Assembly: GCA_020081605.1 (NCBI GenBank)
Contig: JAHREC010000013.1
Location: 310,001 to 374,000, forward strand
Direction: 5' to 3'
From: Albifimbria verrucaria
Taxonomy: Eukaryota > Ascomycota > Sordariomycetes > Hypocreales > Stachybotryaceae
Length of the DNA stretch: 64,000 nt
Shown here: positions 22,789 to 34,553 of the stretch, piece after piece
Numbering within the stretch: position 1 is the stretch's first letter
How the letters are laid out: each line of letters opens with the position of its first letter
Position numbers and translations under genes: made by a program
The notes under the pieces: model-generated
Seen by the model: only the letters and a program-made list of their open reading frames with translations
The model's database searches: none
Told to the model about the DNA's origin: nothing

Positions 22789-22895
22789 ACATATATTGTG
22801 CAGCAATATATTTTATTAGCCGCGGCATCTTGAACTACTTAGTTTTGTGACCTGCTTTAGATGCATATACTCATGCTCTTATAACGGAAAGCCTT

Positions 22896-24504
22896 CTAAA
22901 ATCCCCACGCAGACCACTGATCCAGGACCTTTTTCTGCACCTCGGCAGGATACGAGTTTTTAAAGTCAGCAGCTTCCCAATCTCTGCGGTCTGTATACTC
23001 AATAGGCAACAAGCAATCGGAAACTACCTTGCCGCCACGATTCGGCAGTCCACTTCCATGGGACATATATGGAATGAGTGGGAAGCCAGGCACATCCTCG
23101 AAGTGATATTCGTCAAGTCCGGGACGGCAACGAGTGCAAAACGCCCAGATAACGTCCTTGAAATCATAGGCATCTATGTCGTCACCAACGACCACAAGCC
23201 TGTGAATAGTATATCCAACCTTGTGGTTATAAACCAAGTCACCGATTTGGCGGCAGAATGCTTCCGAGTTTGTCTTCATCTCTCGCAACTTGGCAGTATC
23301 GACCTGGAGGACAACCCATGTAACCTGGGACTCGAATGGGGAATACGCTTCCTTGATAGGCAAGCCAGCCGACCTGAGGCGGAAACCAATTTCTGCTGCA
23401 GCAAGAGGTCCAATCATCGTATGCTAATAGCTATCTATCAGCAAGCATGTAGCAATGGTGTGAGATCATACTTACTGTTTCGTCCGTCAAGCGGCCACAA
23501 TTTGACACTGGAAGAATAGCGTCCTTGCGATGGGTAATCAAGTCTACAGTGTATTTAGGCCACTGGTGGGTGTCTTTGGGAACACATAGCTACGACATGT
23601 TAGAATCAGTCATTCCCGAGTAAAGACCACAGCAATACAAGCCCACTTACCCATGCATCTCTCCAAATGGACCTTCGGGGCCTGTCTCTGTGACAGAACA
23701 GGTACCTTCAAACACAATCTCAGACGATGCAGGTACCAGCAAGTCGTTGGTATCACATTTGACAACCTCTAGTGGCGACCCCACAAGGGATCCGATGTAC
23801 TCGGCTTCGGAGAGTCCATCAGGCAGGGCATGCTCGCAGCCATGATAGCCGCCGGAGGTACACCAAACGCCAGCGCCCAAGGCATATCCTTGCCCACCTT
23901 TTCCACTGCTGGTGGATTTGCCAAATATGCTGAGGCTCGATAACCAGTCCGACGAGGTGATTCTTGTCGTAGACCATTGCTCGGGCAATGGACCAGTTGA
24001 CCCACTTGCCATCGGGGCTTTTCACAACGTGCATGCCGTAAGTCTGCACGTATTTTCCACCATCAGACTGGTGGAGTAGGGGTGCTGGTAGCTTGGTTAA
24101 ATCGAATTGCTCAGGTATGAGCTTGAATTCCTTGCAGGGTCCAGACTCCACGAGCTGAGGAGGGATCGGCTCAGCAGTTTTGGCAGCAACCATTTTGTCG
24201 AGAATTTCTTTCATAGTCGCGGTCTGAGGCATGTTTAGATGCCTTGCAAGGCGGCCGAATCTCTGTTCACTGTCGGCCCTTAAAGAATTGGGGCGCCCAA
24301 AATCCGCCAGAGACCATTCTCGTTTTGGCCCTTGAGATTGTTGAACAGAGGCGCTTTACTGTTTGTTTCACACACTCTGCGGATAACAGCTCCAACCTCG
24401 AGATGCGGATCAAGCTCTTCATTGATTTCGACGAGGTCATCGTCCTGGCGAAGTGCATCGACAAACGCCCGGAAAGACATGTGTGGTAGGTCTTGAGATG
24501 ACAT
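22896..24504 (-). CDS. UbiD-family prenyl-FMN-dependent decarboxylase (FDC1/CdcA-like)
   Basis: About 500 residues from ATG 24504 ([20 protein letters not shown]). Conserved: [42 protein letters not shown] (prFMN-binding region), [20 protein letters not shown] (glutamates of the catalytic network), CGRLTDET, and a C-terminus DQWSAWGF. Introns follow GEMHG and DET. Family members decarboxylate cinnamic, sorbic and related acids using prenylated FMN made by the UbiX/Pad enzyme encoded next door. Frame breaks at 24290-24293 (G run), 23899-23902 (T run) and 23826-23828 (G run). It converges with the SdrA-like gene (stops 108 bp apart) and diverges from the UbiX gene. Detoxification of weak acids is the expected role. 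Confidence 0.92.
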
Positions 24505-25096
24505 TGCGGCTTAATAGGAGTAACCTCAGTGACGATTTCGATGTGAAGGAGATGACGAAAGAATCATTGATTGAGTACCGGTAGTAATAGACTAGAAGTA
24601 AAGGATGAATGAAAGATATTTATATTAGAACGGGTGAGTCCTTGTCAGTGGCTTGATTATTTTGTTCTGGCGTAGCTGCCCTGAAGAGCCCGACTTGGCC
24701 GAAGTGGCCGAAGCTTTCCGTAGGGTCCGATCCGCAATGCGCAAATACTAGTGTCATTAGGCCATGCTTGGTGTACTCGGCGGTTTCGGCACTTGTCGGA
24801 AGCGTGTGGCGATCGTGTTTATCTACCGCCAGTATAAAAATGTCAGTTCTTCTGCTCAAATTGAGAGCATCAGCCAAAATCTTATACGTAGGGCACGGCT
24901 TATAAGCACTCATATCAGGCATAATTTCTCGTTCGTCATAATTCTTGGAGCACCGAACATCCTGATTTCCGTCATACTATAAACCCCTCTCGGTTCTATC
25001 ACTTTGCGAGGTGTGGAAGGCCATCTCGAAAAATCTTGGCTCACATCGACGATATCTTTACCTCACGTCACTAAAATCATACCTACATTGCTCAGT
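24505..25096. promoter_or_regulatory. Divergent promoter shared by the decarboxylase and flavin prenyltransferase genes
   Basis: About 590 bp between the two starts. Contains TGGCCGAAG twice in tandem near 24690-24712 and CG-rich triplets (CCGATCCGC) nearby, possible Zn2Cys6 half sites. The SdrA-like regulator is the obvious candidate ligand; no binding evidence. Confidence 0.5.
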
Positions 25097-25657
25097 ATGA
25101 ACACTCCGGATCATAAAATCCACTGCAATCGACGGAAAAGAGTTATAGTTGCCATGACTGGCGCAACGGGTGCCGCCATTGGTATTCGTACACTCCAGCT
25201 CTTACGTCAGCTCAACATCGAAACACATCTTATCATCTCAAAATGGGCAGCTGAGACCATAAAATACGAAACCGATTACACTCCTTCAGCAGTGCGTGCG
25301 CTCGCAGACTACGCGTATAACTCCCACGACCTCGCGGCGCCCATTTCCAGTGGTTCTTATCGTGTAGATGGAATGATTGTCGTTCCATGCTCGGTTAAGA
25401 CCCTAGCAGCCATCAACGCGGGAATTTGCGACGATTTGGTCACTCGTGCCGCCGACGTCTGTCTAAAGGAAAGGAGGAGGCTTGTCCTGTCGGTGCGGGA
25501 AACTCCTTTCAGCGAGATCCATTTACGAAACATGACAGAGGTCACAAGAGCTGGCGCCATCATTGCACCACCCGTGATAGGCTTTTATACGAGACCTGCA
25601 TCGATTGATGATGCACTGGATCAAATGGTTGGGAGAATGTTAGATCTTTTGATCTAG
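25097..25657 (+). CDS. UbiX/PadA-type flavin prenyltransferase, intact, 186 aa
   Basis: ATG at 25097 (MNTPDHKIHCNRRKR) gives 186 residues, normal for the family; single exon, no frame break. FMN-binding loop VAMTGATGAAIGIR, then THLIISKWAAET, the VVPCSVKTLAAINAG segment, ADVCLKERRRLVLSVRETPF and VTRAGAIIAPP are all textbook UbiX/Pad1 features. It attaches a dimethylallyl group to FMN to make the cofactor used by the neighbouring UbiD-type decarboxylase. No clear mitochondrial presequence is seen with this start. Together with the decarboxylase and regulator it forms a self-contained weak-acid decarboxylation cluster. Confidence 0.93.
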   Translation: MNTPDHKIHCNRRKRVIVAMTGATGAAIGIRTLQLLRQLNIETHLIISKWAAETIKYETDYTPSAVRALADYAYNSHDLAAPISSGSYRVDGMIVVPCSVKTLAAINAGICDDLVTRAADVCLKERRRLVLSVRETPFSEIHLRNMTEVTRAGAIIAPPVIGFYTRPASIDDALDQMVGRMLDLLI

Positions 25658-26374
25658 ACTCGGGAAATTTTCAGCGATGGAATGGAATGCAGAAGGACGA
25701 ATATTAAGCCACATACTAAGCTCCAGTTCCGACCAGAATCACAATTGTACCATATTATATATCTTCAGAGAGTGTTGCTACTACTTAGAAGTGTGGGGTC
25801 TCTAATTGGGTCTACTTAAGGAGATTCATGAGAAAGTAAGTAATGTTAGCTAGAGAGATAGCTGTTAAGATAAGTGCTTATAGTTAGTATTTTTATAAAG
25901 AATCAATACCTATTGATTGAAATGTATATTACTTTATTAAACTTTCTACGCTTGAAATTCTACTTAATCGTATTTGAATTCTTCTTAACGTATCATTTAA
26001 AATTATATTTAAATCTTCTCCTATTACTATTATATGACATAGAATAGTTAATATTATTATCTAAGCTATAGCGTTATTTCATTCTTACTAAAACGTCTTA
26101 TTTATATCTGCAAGACCTTGAATACACCATACCCCTCCTCCCCGCTCCTACTGCTACAAGTGTTTAGCCTTAATCCTATCATCCAGTCTCACTCCCTCCC
26201 CTAAAAAGCATATATGGTAAAGCGGAGATCCGAAATTGTCCTTCCGTCCTCATTAATTCAGTCGCCTCCAGGTGGTGCTCCTCTCCAAGAGTTGCATGCG
26301 TTATCAGCTCGTTTCCCTCCTCTGTTGAGTATTCACCCTCTCATCCTTTTATTTGCATTCACAAGGAGGCCAGG
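25658..26374. other. Intergenic, AT-rich
   Basis: 25830-26110 is strongly AT-rich with no coding pattern; 26150-26370 is the presumed promoter of the GMC gene. Confidence 0.5.
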
Positions 26375-28550
26375 ATGCATCTTATCGAAGCCTTCTCGAT
26401 CGGCGCTTCTCTTCTTGGCGTTGCCAAAGCCCTTAGCCACCACGCCCAAACCTTAGCCTCGAGGCAAGTTACCAAACTCCGGGCTGAGTATGACTTCGTC
26501 GTGGTTGGTGGTGGAACTGCCGGTTTGACCGTCGCCCATCGTGTGTCGGCTGCCTTTCCTAAGAGTGAGCTTTTAAAGCCTTTGCCACTGTTGATCTGGA
26601 ACCTCGATCCGCGATACACGCAGACCCATCCATGAAATCCTACTTATATGAATACTACACAGAAACCGTCCTGGTTATTGAGTATGGAAAGATCGAAGGA
26701 ACTGTTGGTAACTTCGATCCGCCCGAGGATGGCCGTGGTGCAAGTCGCCTCGTCATCAACTCCCCTCCTGTTGCCAGTGTCAATAACCGCTCTGCTACTG
26801 TTATCCTTGGTATGACTGTTGGCGGAGGATCTGCCGTCAACGGTCAGTTTTGGATCGTGGTTCCAGGTACGACTATGACGAGTGGGCGCGACTTGGCAGC
26901 CCTCAATTCGACAGTGGCCCTTATAGCTGGGACTGGGAGAGCTTTGGCCCAGCGTTTAGGAAGGCAAGTTCATCCGTCTCAGCGCGGAACCTCCAGTCTA
27001 ACAACCCATCAGTCCCTCTTCCTTACTGAGCCCAGCGATGAACATGTCGAAGAGTACGGTTATACTTGGAATGCTTCCGACTTTACCGGCGACTCGATCC
27101 AGCTCTCTTACCCGCCCTTCCAGTGGCCTGTCCAGCGTCCGTGACTCCCATGCAGGTTAACACTACTATTTGAGAATAGCAAAAGACGCTGACTCTTACC
27201 TCTAGGCGTCGGGTGGCAAGCATACGAAGAGTTTGGTCTCAAGACCCGCATCAGTTGCGATAATGGGGATAAGCATGGCGTCTGCTGGGTTCCAACCGCC
27301 CAGAATTCCGAGACTGTTGAGCGATCCCATGCCGGTGTCGGTCACTACGCCAGGGTTGCCGACTCCCTCCCTAACCTTGACCTCCTCGTTGAGCATAAGG
27401 TATTGCGTCTTGTGATAGGTAACGACAAGAAGGCTCCCGCCATTGAGTTTCGCCCCGTTGCCGGTGGTGACATCCGGACTATCCGCCCTAAGCGTGAGGT
27501 CATATTGTCAGCGGGTGCCATTCACACTCCCCAAATCCTGCAGCGCAGCGGTGTCAGCTCTGCCCAGTATCTCGAGTCAGAACGCATTGAGCTAGTTGAA
27601 GACCTTCCGGGCGTCGGCCAGAATTTCCAAGACCACAGTGCCATCCCCATCTCCTTTTCGTACGATAGTCCTCTGCCCAACCAAGCCGAGATGGCTAAAA
27701 ACGCAACCTTCGCCGCCGAGGCCGTCGCCCAATTCCGTGAGCGCCCCGCTCGTGGCCCTTATACCCTGGCCATGGGTAACAGTGCCGTTTATGATGTTCT
27801 TCAGAATATCACACCTGAGTGGGAGCAAATTGTCGCCAAAATTCGAGCCCAGATCGATGACCGCTCCGCCCTCCAGTATCTTCCCATCGGCGCCACCAAG
27901 ACCGTTCAGGAGGGCTACCTCGCGCAGCTCGAGATCCTCGCCCAGGCCCTTGAGCACCCGGAACATCCCATTCTCGAGATGCCCTTCGGTTCAGGTCCTG
28001 GGACCGCTTTTCTCCTCAAACCCCTTAGCCGTGGTTACGTTGTCTTGAACTCTACTGACCATGATGCCACCCCATCGTCAACTACGCCACCGGTGTCAAC
28101 CCCATCGACCTTGAAGTCATGGCTACCTACGTCGACTACGTTCGCCGCATCTACGCCACTGAGACGTGGCAGGAACGTGGCGCCATCGAGGTAGTCCCAG
28201 GCGGCAACGTCACCACACAAGACGCCCTTATCAGGTACGTGAAGGACACCGTTATCCAGTCGCTCATGCACCCTTGTTGCACGGCTGCCATGCTTCCCCG
28301 CGAGAAAGGTGGTGTCGTCGATTCGAGCCTTTCCGTCTACGGTATCCCAGGTCTCCGTATTGCCGACTGCTCTATTATCCCCACTATCCCTGCTTCTCAC
28401 ACAACCACGACGGCGTACGCGATTGGCGAGAGGGTGGGTTTTCCTTGGCCTCGCGTTGCGGGTAATTAGAGTTGTGGTTGCTAATAGTGTCTCCAGGCTG
28501 CAGAGATTATTATTCGCAAGTGGGAGAAGCGCAGGAGTCTACACCTCTAG
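26375..28550 (+). CDS. GMC oxidoreductase (aryl-alcohol-oxidase-like), secreted
   Basis: ATG 26375 with a hydrophobic leader MHLIEAFSIGASLLGVAKAL. FAD loop DFVVVGGGTAGLTVAHR, GGGSAVNGQFW (GMC signature 1 region), LSAGAIHTPQILQRSGV (signature 2), GVGQNFQDHSAIP, and the active-site end MHPCCTAAM with SHTTTTAYAIGER. Introns: after AAFPK, near 27155-27205, and 28434-28492 before AAEIIIRKWEKRRSLHL, stop at 28550. Frame breaks near 26865, near 27030, and in the C run 28070-28073. About 600 residues, typical. High GC and codon bias towards C in the third position compared with neighbours. Oxidises an alcohol with H2O2 release; substrate unknown. Confidence 0.85.
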
Positions 28551-29301
28551 CATCTAGATATTTGTCGGGAGGGATATAGGTTAGCTACAGTTATTGAGGT
28601 TTATTTGGCAGTTGTTACTATTATAACTCTGACGATAATTGCTTTCCATGTTATTATTTAGCGTAATCATGAAGCAGCTCCTTGAAAATATAACAGACAT
28701 ACGGCATACTATTCTGCCTTTCTCATGAGTAAATAGTAACTGCTATAGTATTCAATATTGGCCATGATTTTAAGAATAGAAAGTAGTAAGGGAAGGCCAT
28801 GCCTTCCACAGTATCTCAAGCTGTATCGTGGTAAGAAAATCCTAAATGGATTCTCACTAAATAATTCCATAATCGTATTTCTAAAACAATCGTAAGCTAT
28901 CCTTTAGTATACAAATTACTCAAACTACGCTCTGGTCCATCTTCCTGACCAGGTCCATGGAAAAATTGTCGGTAACCTAATTATATCTTCCGATACCCGT
29001 ACGGAGAATCCACTACGGAGGATCTTGGGAAGCGGAGGATCCAGCGCCAGCGGAGGATCCACCTTTCTCCAGGATATTACCTCTTTTGTACCAAGATCGC
29101 CTCGAGCCTCGCCAAAGGGCCAATGCTCAAATTGATATCCCGCCGTTGCTTAGTATGGACAGTCTCCTAAGTCAAAAACATATACTATAAAGGACCACCA
29201 GTTTCCCAGAAATTCATCGAGTAATTCCAATCAACAGATCCCTAGTCATTTCCGAACACACATACACCTTGGCCTTTCACTCATAACCACAAGGCATCAC
29301 A
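28551..29301. other. Intergenic with CGGAG direct repeats
   Basis: AT-rich first half (28560-28920), then the presumed promoter of the FAD monooxygenase with four CGGAG(G/A)ATC repeats at 29002-29059. Confidence 0.5.
29002..29059 (+). repeat. Four direct CGGAG(G/A)ATC repeats, candidate operator
   Basis: CGGAGAATC at 29002-29010, CGGAGGATC at 29016-29024, 29033-29041 and 29051-29059, spaced 14, 17 and 18 bp start to start. They lie 240-300 bp upstream of the FAD monooxygenase ATG. Direct CGG half sites suit a Zn2Cys6 protein such as the one at 31464-33495; that pairing is inference. Confidence 0.6.
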
Positions 29302-30725
29302 ATGTCAACCAATTCTGCAAGGGTCATTATTGTCGGCGGAGGCCCTGTTGGTCTTACTGCAGCACACGCATTAGCACGGGCAAACATCGATTTCATCCTT
29401 CTGGAAAGCCGCCAAAAATTGTGCTAGATGCCGGTTCCAATCTTGTTCTTACGCCGATTGGGTTGAGGACCCTGAGCCAGCTTGGCCTACTACCAGCCCT
29501 TAACAAAGTTACCACGCCATTGGTCAAGTTCAAGCGTTTCGACCACAGCGGCCGCAATATCGGTGATCTGATGTTCTGCACGTTTGCCAAGGAAAGGTCA
29601 GCACTAGATGTCTCCCTTCTACCATACCATCTTTATCCCACAAGTTCTGACCCGTTCTAATAGTCATGGCATCTTTCCAAAAGTGGTCAGCCGTCATGAC
29701 CTAATGCAAGTGCTATGGGATGGCCTCTCCCCAACAGATCAAAGCAATGTCTATGCGAACAAGAAAGTGGATGAAATATCAACCACCACTGACGGTGTCA
29801 TCGTTCGTTGCACCGATGGTACTGCCTATCAAGGGTCCATAGTCATTGGCGCGGATGGTGCTCACAGCGCAGTGCGCCGCCAAATGCGACGCCTTACACT
29901 TCAGGAGCTACAGAAGCAGAGCGACCTTGAAGCCGAGTGCCCCTCGGTTGGGCTAAATGAAGAGAAGCCATTTCTCACCACATATCGCTGCTTGTGGGTC
30001 CGCTTTCCATCTCATGGTGGCGTCGTCGCTGGCGATGCAATGGAAACGCACGGTACGGGGCGACGGTACAGCTGTTTGCAGGCGAACGGACAGCTGTGTT
30101 GGGGGTTTATGAGCGTCTGAGCGAGCCCACGATTGAGAGCCAGCGATACTCGCCCGAAGACGAAGACGCAATGGTAAAACGCTGGTCGAAGATTTCCTTA
30201 AACGGGGATGGATTGACTTTAGGAGACGTTTACGCGGAGCGTCTGCAGTCAGGGTTAGTAAGCTTAGAAGAGGGTGTTCTCGACCATTGGAGCTGGGCTG
30301 GTCGAATCGTTCTCGTCGGCGATGCTGCACACAAGTTCACGCCTTCCACTGGGGCAGGGTGCAACAACGGGCTTGTTGACGTTGCTGTGCTTGCCAACCT
30401 GCTCAACGAGGAATACAACACCGCAGGAGAGTCCCAGAACGAGCCTTCAGCAGAGAGGCTCTCGGTGGCCTTCACCAAGTATCAGCACTCCCGCCAGGAG
30501 TCGGTGAGAGCTGCCTGCAAGAATTCCAGCATAGCTACGGCAACCGCTACATGGAAGAGCACCTTGCATTGGTTCTTGGACACCTGGATCTTGCCGAGTC
30601 TTATGGTGCAGAAATACCTGGCTGGCAAGCAAGCCATTGTAACATCGAAAACTCCTGGTTTTGATTACATTGAGAGTGACAAAGAGTTGATTGGTAACGT
30701 CCCATGGATCCATTCTGTGGCATAA
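29302..30725 (+). CDS. FAD-dependent monooxygenase (aromatic hydroxylase type)
   Basis: ATG 29302 ([27 protein letters not shown]): GxGxxG present. Next [37 protein letters not shown] (DG motif) and [19 protein letters not shown] (GD motif), in normal order. One intron, about 29597-29661, joins FAKES to HGIFPKVV. Frame breaks at 29412-29418 (CCAAAAA) and 30057-30060 (G run). C-terminal hydrophobic patch [15 protein letters not shown] may anchor to membrane. Overall about 455 residues, similar to fungal cluster monooxygenases of the salicylate-hydroxylase/PaxM superfamily. Followed by a Zn2Cys6 gene on the same strand, so the pair may be a small catabolic or biosynthetic unit. Confidence 0.87.
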
Positions 30726-31463
30726 CCTAGCCCTGGCGCATCTTGGAGACACGAGAATGGCTAGTTGAGACACCCTGATTAGCTCACAAAGCATTTCACA
30801 CCTTGCGCGCGTGCGGAGGCATTTTGGACATACTGAACATGAATTTTAGCCAGTTGAAAGCGGAAAAGAAGCAAAGCTGATAGTACTATAATGAGGATAA
30901 TAAATATAAGTGCTTGGTTCTATTTGAGACATTTAAGAGGACTCTATAATTTATTGAACTTGGATGTGTGTGCAGACTTGAGTAATCTGTTGTGCGTATT
31001 CTCATATCGATGTGCCTCCACGCACTCAATGACATACTGAATGTTGGGGCACCCTACTGATATTCAATGAGAGTAGACTCATTAACTCCTAGCAAGGTGA
31101 AGCGATGTCTATGAGCTAAGCTTCTATCAAGTCCTGCTTTCATTAGACAATTAATCGAATCCTCATTAGACTAAGCAACTGAAGGTCACAGCCTGACCCA
31201 ACATTTGCATGTAACGGACCCACAGCCCCCTGCCCGATATTTGAAGCCCAAGGGGCACCGGAACATCCTTCGGAGGAACCCCGAGCATAGCAACCTCATT
31301 TAGTTAGTGTGAAACCCATAATTACGTTGCAAGGGGCAAGGCGTCGCCATACATCCCCTGCATTGTGCCGACAAAATCCGCTGACGGTTCCCTTGGGAAC
31401 CGAAACCCAGCGGAACAACATCGATTGAGCCGACAAGCATTTCCCAACGGATTCCACGCCAGA
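30726..31463. other. Intergenic
   Basis: Monooxygenase 3' region and regulator promoter; no gene recognised. Confidence 0.45.
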
Positions 31464-33495
31464 ATGGAAGAGATACAGCAATCGCACCCCACTGCCCAAG
31501 CAAATATATCAAGGGTGTGTGAGAAGTGCATCCGGTGAGTGTCTCCATCAAGGTTCTACGTTTATCCTCTAACACACATCGGCGCATCAGGGCAAAAGCC
31601 AAATGTAAGCATGTCTTTTTCTTGGGTGTGATGTGACGAATTGTCTACCCAAGTAGACAACGCTTAACAAAAGTCTGTTCAGGCGATCTGAAACGACCAA
31701 AATGTTCACGCTGCGAGAGCCGGGCCTCTCCTGCGTCTACTCTGCAATCCGACGCAAGCCTGGACCCCTCGCGGGGTGGCACAAAGACGAGGTGGCGTTG
31801 TGCCATCTCATTCCCACACAACTCAGGCTGAGGATGTGATGAATGACAATGGTGTGTTGATCCATTATTCAGATGCCTTTATCCAAATTTGCTAACATGG
31901 GATACCATCCTATCAAGGGGAGATGGGACGCGCTGAAATGGCCTCGCCAATGTCAATTCAAAATAGTCATGTTCCTAGCCCTGCTCCAAGTCAAACTCTA
32001 CTTACAGTTGTAGAAGAAGAGCTTCTGTACGTAACCTACCCTGCGTATTGCGTTTGGGTGTACAAGCTACTCATTTATATTACATCTATAGCCTGGAGAG
32101 GTATTTTTCGACCATTCACAATAGCTGTCCAATATTCCCACAAGCAAGATATCATCCGACTTTTCAAGCCTCTCTTTATAGCAGAGGCCTTATTCTGGCG
32201 ATATGCCTCGTCACGGCAAGGTTGACGTCTTTCGAATCTGCTTCGTCCACAGTTGATATCGAACATCAGATCAGTATTATGCTCAGCCAAACATCAGTGG
32301 AAGGGGATCTTTGTAGTGATAGCCCATCGCTTGATACATTCCGCAAAGCATGCCTTCTCAGTTTCTACGAATCTTATCAGTTCCCAGGTCAACAAGCTCG
32401 GATGCGGGCGTGTTTCGTAATTTGTATGGCAAAATGGGTTGGGCTCGATCGCCTCGAAAGTCTCGCAGACTCATGGCCTCATAGAAACGCTGGGAGCCAC
32501 CATGAACTGGAAGACTGGCGGTACGTCTTTTGGTGCATTTATCGACTGGATACTTTTGTTCATGTCCCAGCAGGGACATCGTGTCTCATCAATGAGCAGC
32601 TCCTGGGTACAGCACTGGTTCAAGCTCTAGATACAGCCAACTTCCAGGACAAATCGCGGCCTTCGGACGGCGAGAAGCTTTTTTGCCGCGGCAACCGGGA
32701 AAGCTCGCAGAAGTTGTGCGACTGATTCCCTCATACTCGGCTTCCACATCTTCGCTCAATATGTCCCTTCTTACGATGACTGTCCTGCGCCAAGCTGGCC
32801 AAGTACTCTGGGGCGTGGGATTCGGAACCCCGCAGAGACTGCCACATGCCTCATTGATGCTAAGCATCAGCTTATGCAGTTGCGACTCACCCTCCCGGGG
32901 TTATTTAAACCCTCAACGCAATGCTTTCGCCAACGAAACAGGGTCTGCGCATCACGAAAGACTGGCGACGGTGATGCATCTGCATATGGCACGCCTGCTT
33001 CTCTCAATCACGGAATGCACGATCGAAAATGGATTACAAAAGTGGGAGTTAAGCTGGCAGCAAGTTTTAGAAAGCTGTCAGGATATCGCAACTATGTCAG
33101 AGCAGTGGGATAGTACCTACACTCTCAGAACTAGCCCTGGCATCTCAATCATCATCTTCACTGCACTACTCTTCTTTGATGTACAAAGAAAATCGGCCAC
33201 GAACCATGTAACGTTTGATGCGGCTATCATACAGCATTGTGAAACAGTTCTTCTCCTTCAGCTAGAGCAGTTCGCTAATACCTGGACACTTTCGAGACTT
33301 CAGATCTGTAAGAATTACCCACACGATATCTTAGTCAACGCTAACATGGTTATGACAGTGTCCCTCAACGGGTTTCAGGAGTCCCTGAAGGGGCCACTTG
33401 ATTACAGTCAAGTGAGATTGATACTAGCTCGATTCGAGGCACCCCTACATCCAAGGTGGTTGCAGTTCCTTTCCTCTGCAATGGCCACCACATAA
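31464..33495 (+). CDS. Zn(II)2Cys6 transcription factor with fungal-specific domain
   Basis: ATG 31464 (MEEIQQSHPTAQANISRV). The zinc cluster is split by two introns: CEKCIR, then AKAKC, then DLKRPKCSRCESRG, giving C-x2-C-x6-C-x6-C-x2-C-x6-C when spliced. The middle region (CLLSFYESYQFPGQQARMR, WRYVFWCIYRLDTFV) and C-terminal part (MHLHMARLLLSITECT to LQFLSSAMATT) match the fungal-specific trans-acting domain pattern. Frame breaks at 31722-31724 (G run, before the last Cys), near 31780, 32679-32684 (T run) and 32810-32813 (G run), and one near 32905-32915 that may be an extra base. Likely regulates adjacent genes; the CGGAG repeats upstream of the monooxygenase are a candidate target. Confidence 0.78.
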
Positions 33496-34553
33496 AAGAG
33501 GTGATTCTGAATTTCATAGTTTTATTAACGTATTTCTGGTAACTTCAAGTCTTGCCTATTGCATTTGTACTTATCTCTGTAGTCCAGACTCGGGACTGAC
33601 TTAATTTATAGGCACCCAGGCTTCAAACCGCCAGGTTGAGCGCCATAGCTATTACACGGAGGCCTGTACTACACTGTAATACCTGAACAGAATAATGTCC
33701 CATTCATTGCCAAGTATGTAACAGTATGTCGGGAGCAATAGTCTGACTAAAGTGGGCGATCCCTTCTAAGCACACATCCATTGGAGATTCATGGTCGTGT
33801 AGAGTAGCAGGTTACAGCTAAAAGCCTTGCCTAGTCAATGCTGGAATATTTTGATAGTAAGAGTATTATTTAAAAAGAAGAGTAAACAGCTGTTTAAAGA
33901 ATCTATCTCTTTGGATTCAAAAACCAAATTATGCATTTGAGGGGCCAAACTAGAATTAGAAGATGATGAGCATTGATGCAATCATTTGCGATAAAGGAGA
34001 GCCTGAGTGTTTAGATATATATCTATTCTTCATCACTACTATAATCAGGTATACTTTTCGTTAAAATCATGGGTTCTGCCTTGCATATCCAATACTCGGC
34101 TGCCACGCGTCACCATTGTTCTGCACCACCGGATTATATAGCGAATCTCGATTGCCAAGCGAGGTATCAATAGTATTATACTCATACTCTCCGGAGTTAG
34201 TGCTTAGACTGAGACTCCATAGGGATAATGAACTTTCTATAATATAGCGCATTGGTGTCGCAGGTATACCATTTCCATCGCGCCATTTTAGATTTTCAAG
34301 AATGCTTAATAATTAATAATTATTGCATGGTTTATGAACTCTGTGGTTTATATAATGTTGTTACTTTTTCTATTTAAATATAAATATTAATTTGAAACTA
34401 TTCTATTTACTTCATATTTTTGTATATATTCATAATTTATGTATGTAAAACTAAACATACTAAAGTATGCTAATAACTTCCTATAATATGTCCCCACAGA
34501 AACTAACACCGACTTATCTTCTAAAACCTCTACTTAAAATAAGTTTTATCTAC
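33496..34553. other. Intergenic, AT-rich towards the right
   Basis: About 1 kb; 33830-34530 is AT-rich. No gene recognised. Confidence 0.45.

Noticed and set aside
24620..24922. 100-codon minus-strand frame between decarboxylase and flavin prenyltransferase genes
   Set aside because: Lies in the shared promoter and has no domain features.
31296..31602. Overlapping minus-strand frames of 67-100 codons
   Set aside because: Opposite the first exons of the Zn2Cys6 regulator, whose zinc cluster splices perfectly.
1..33495. RIP as the cause of the broken reading frames
   Set aside because: RIP makes C-to-T transitions and stops, not single-base deletions in base runs.
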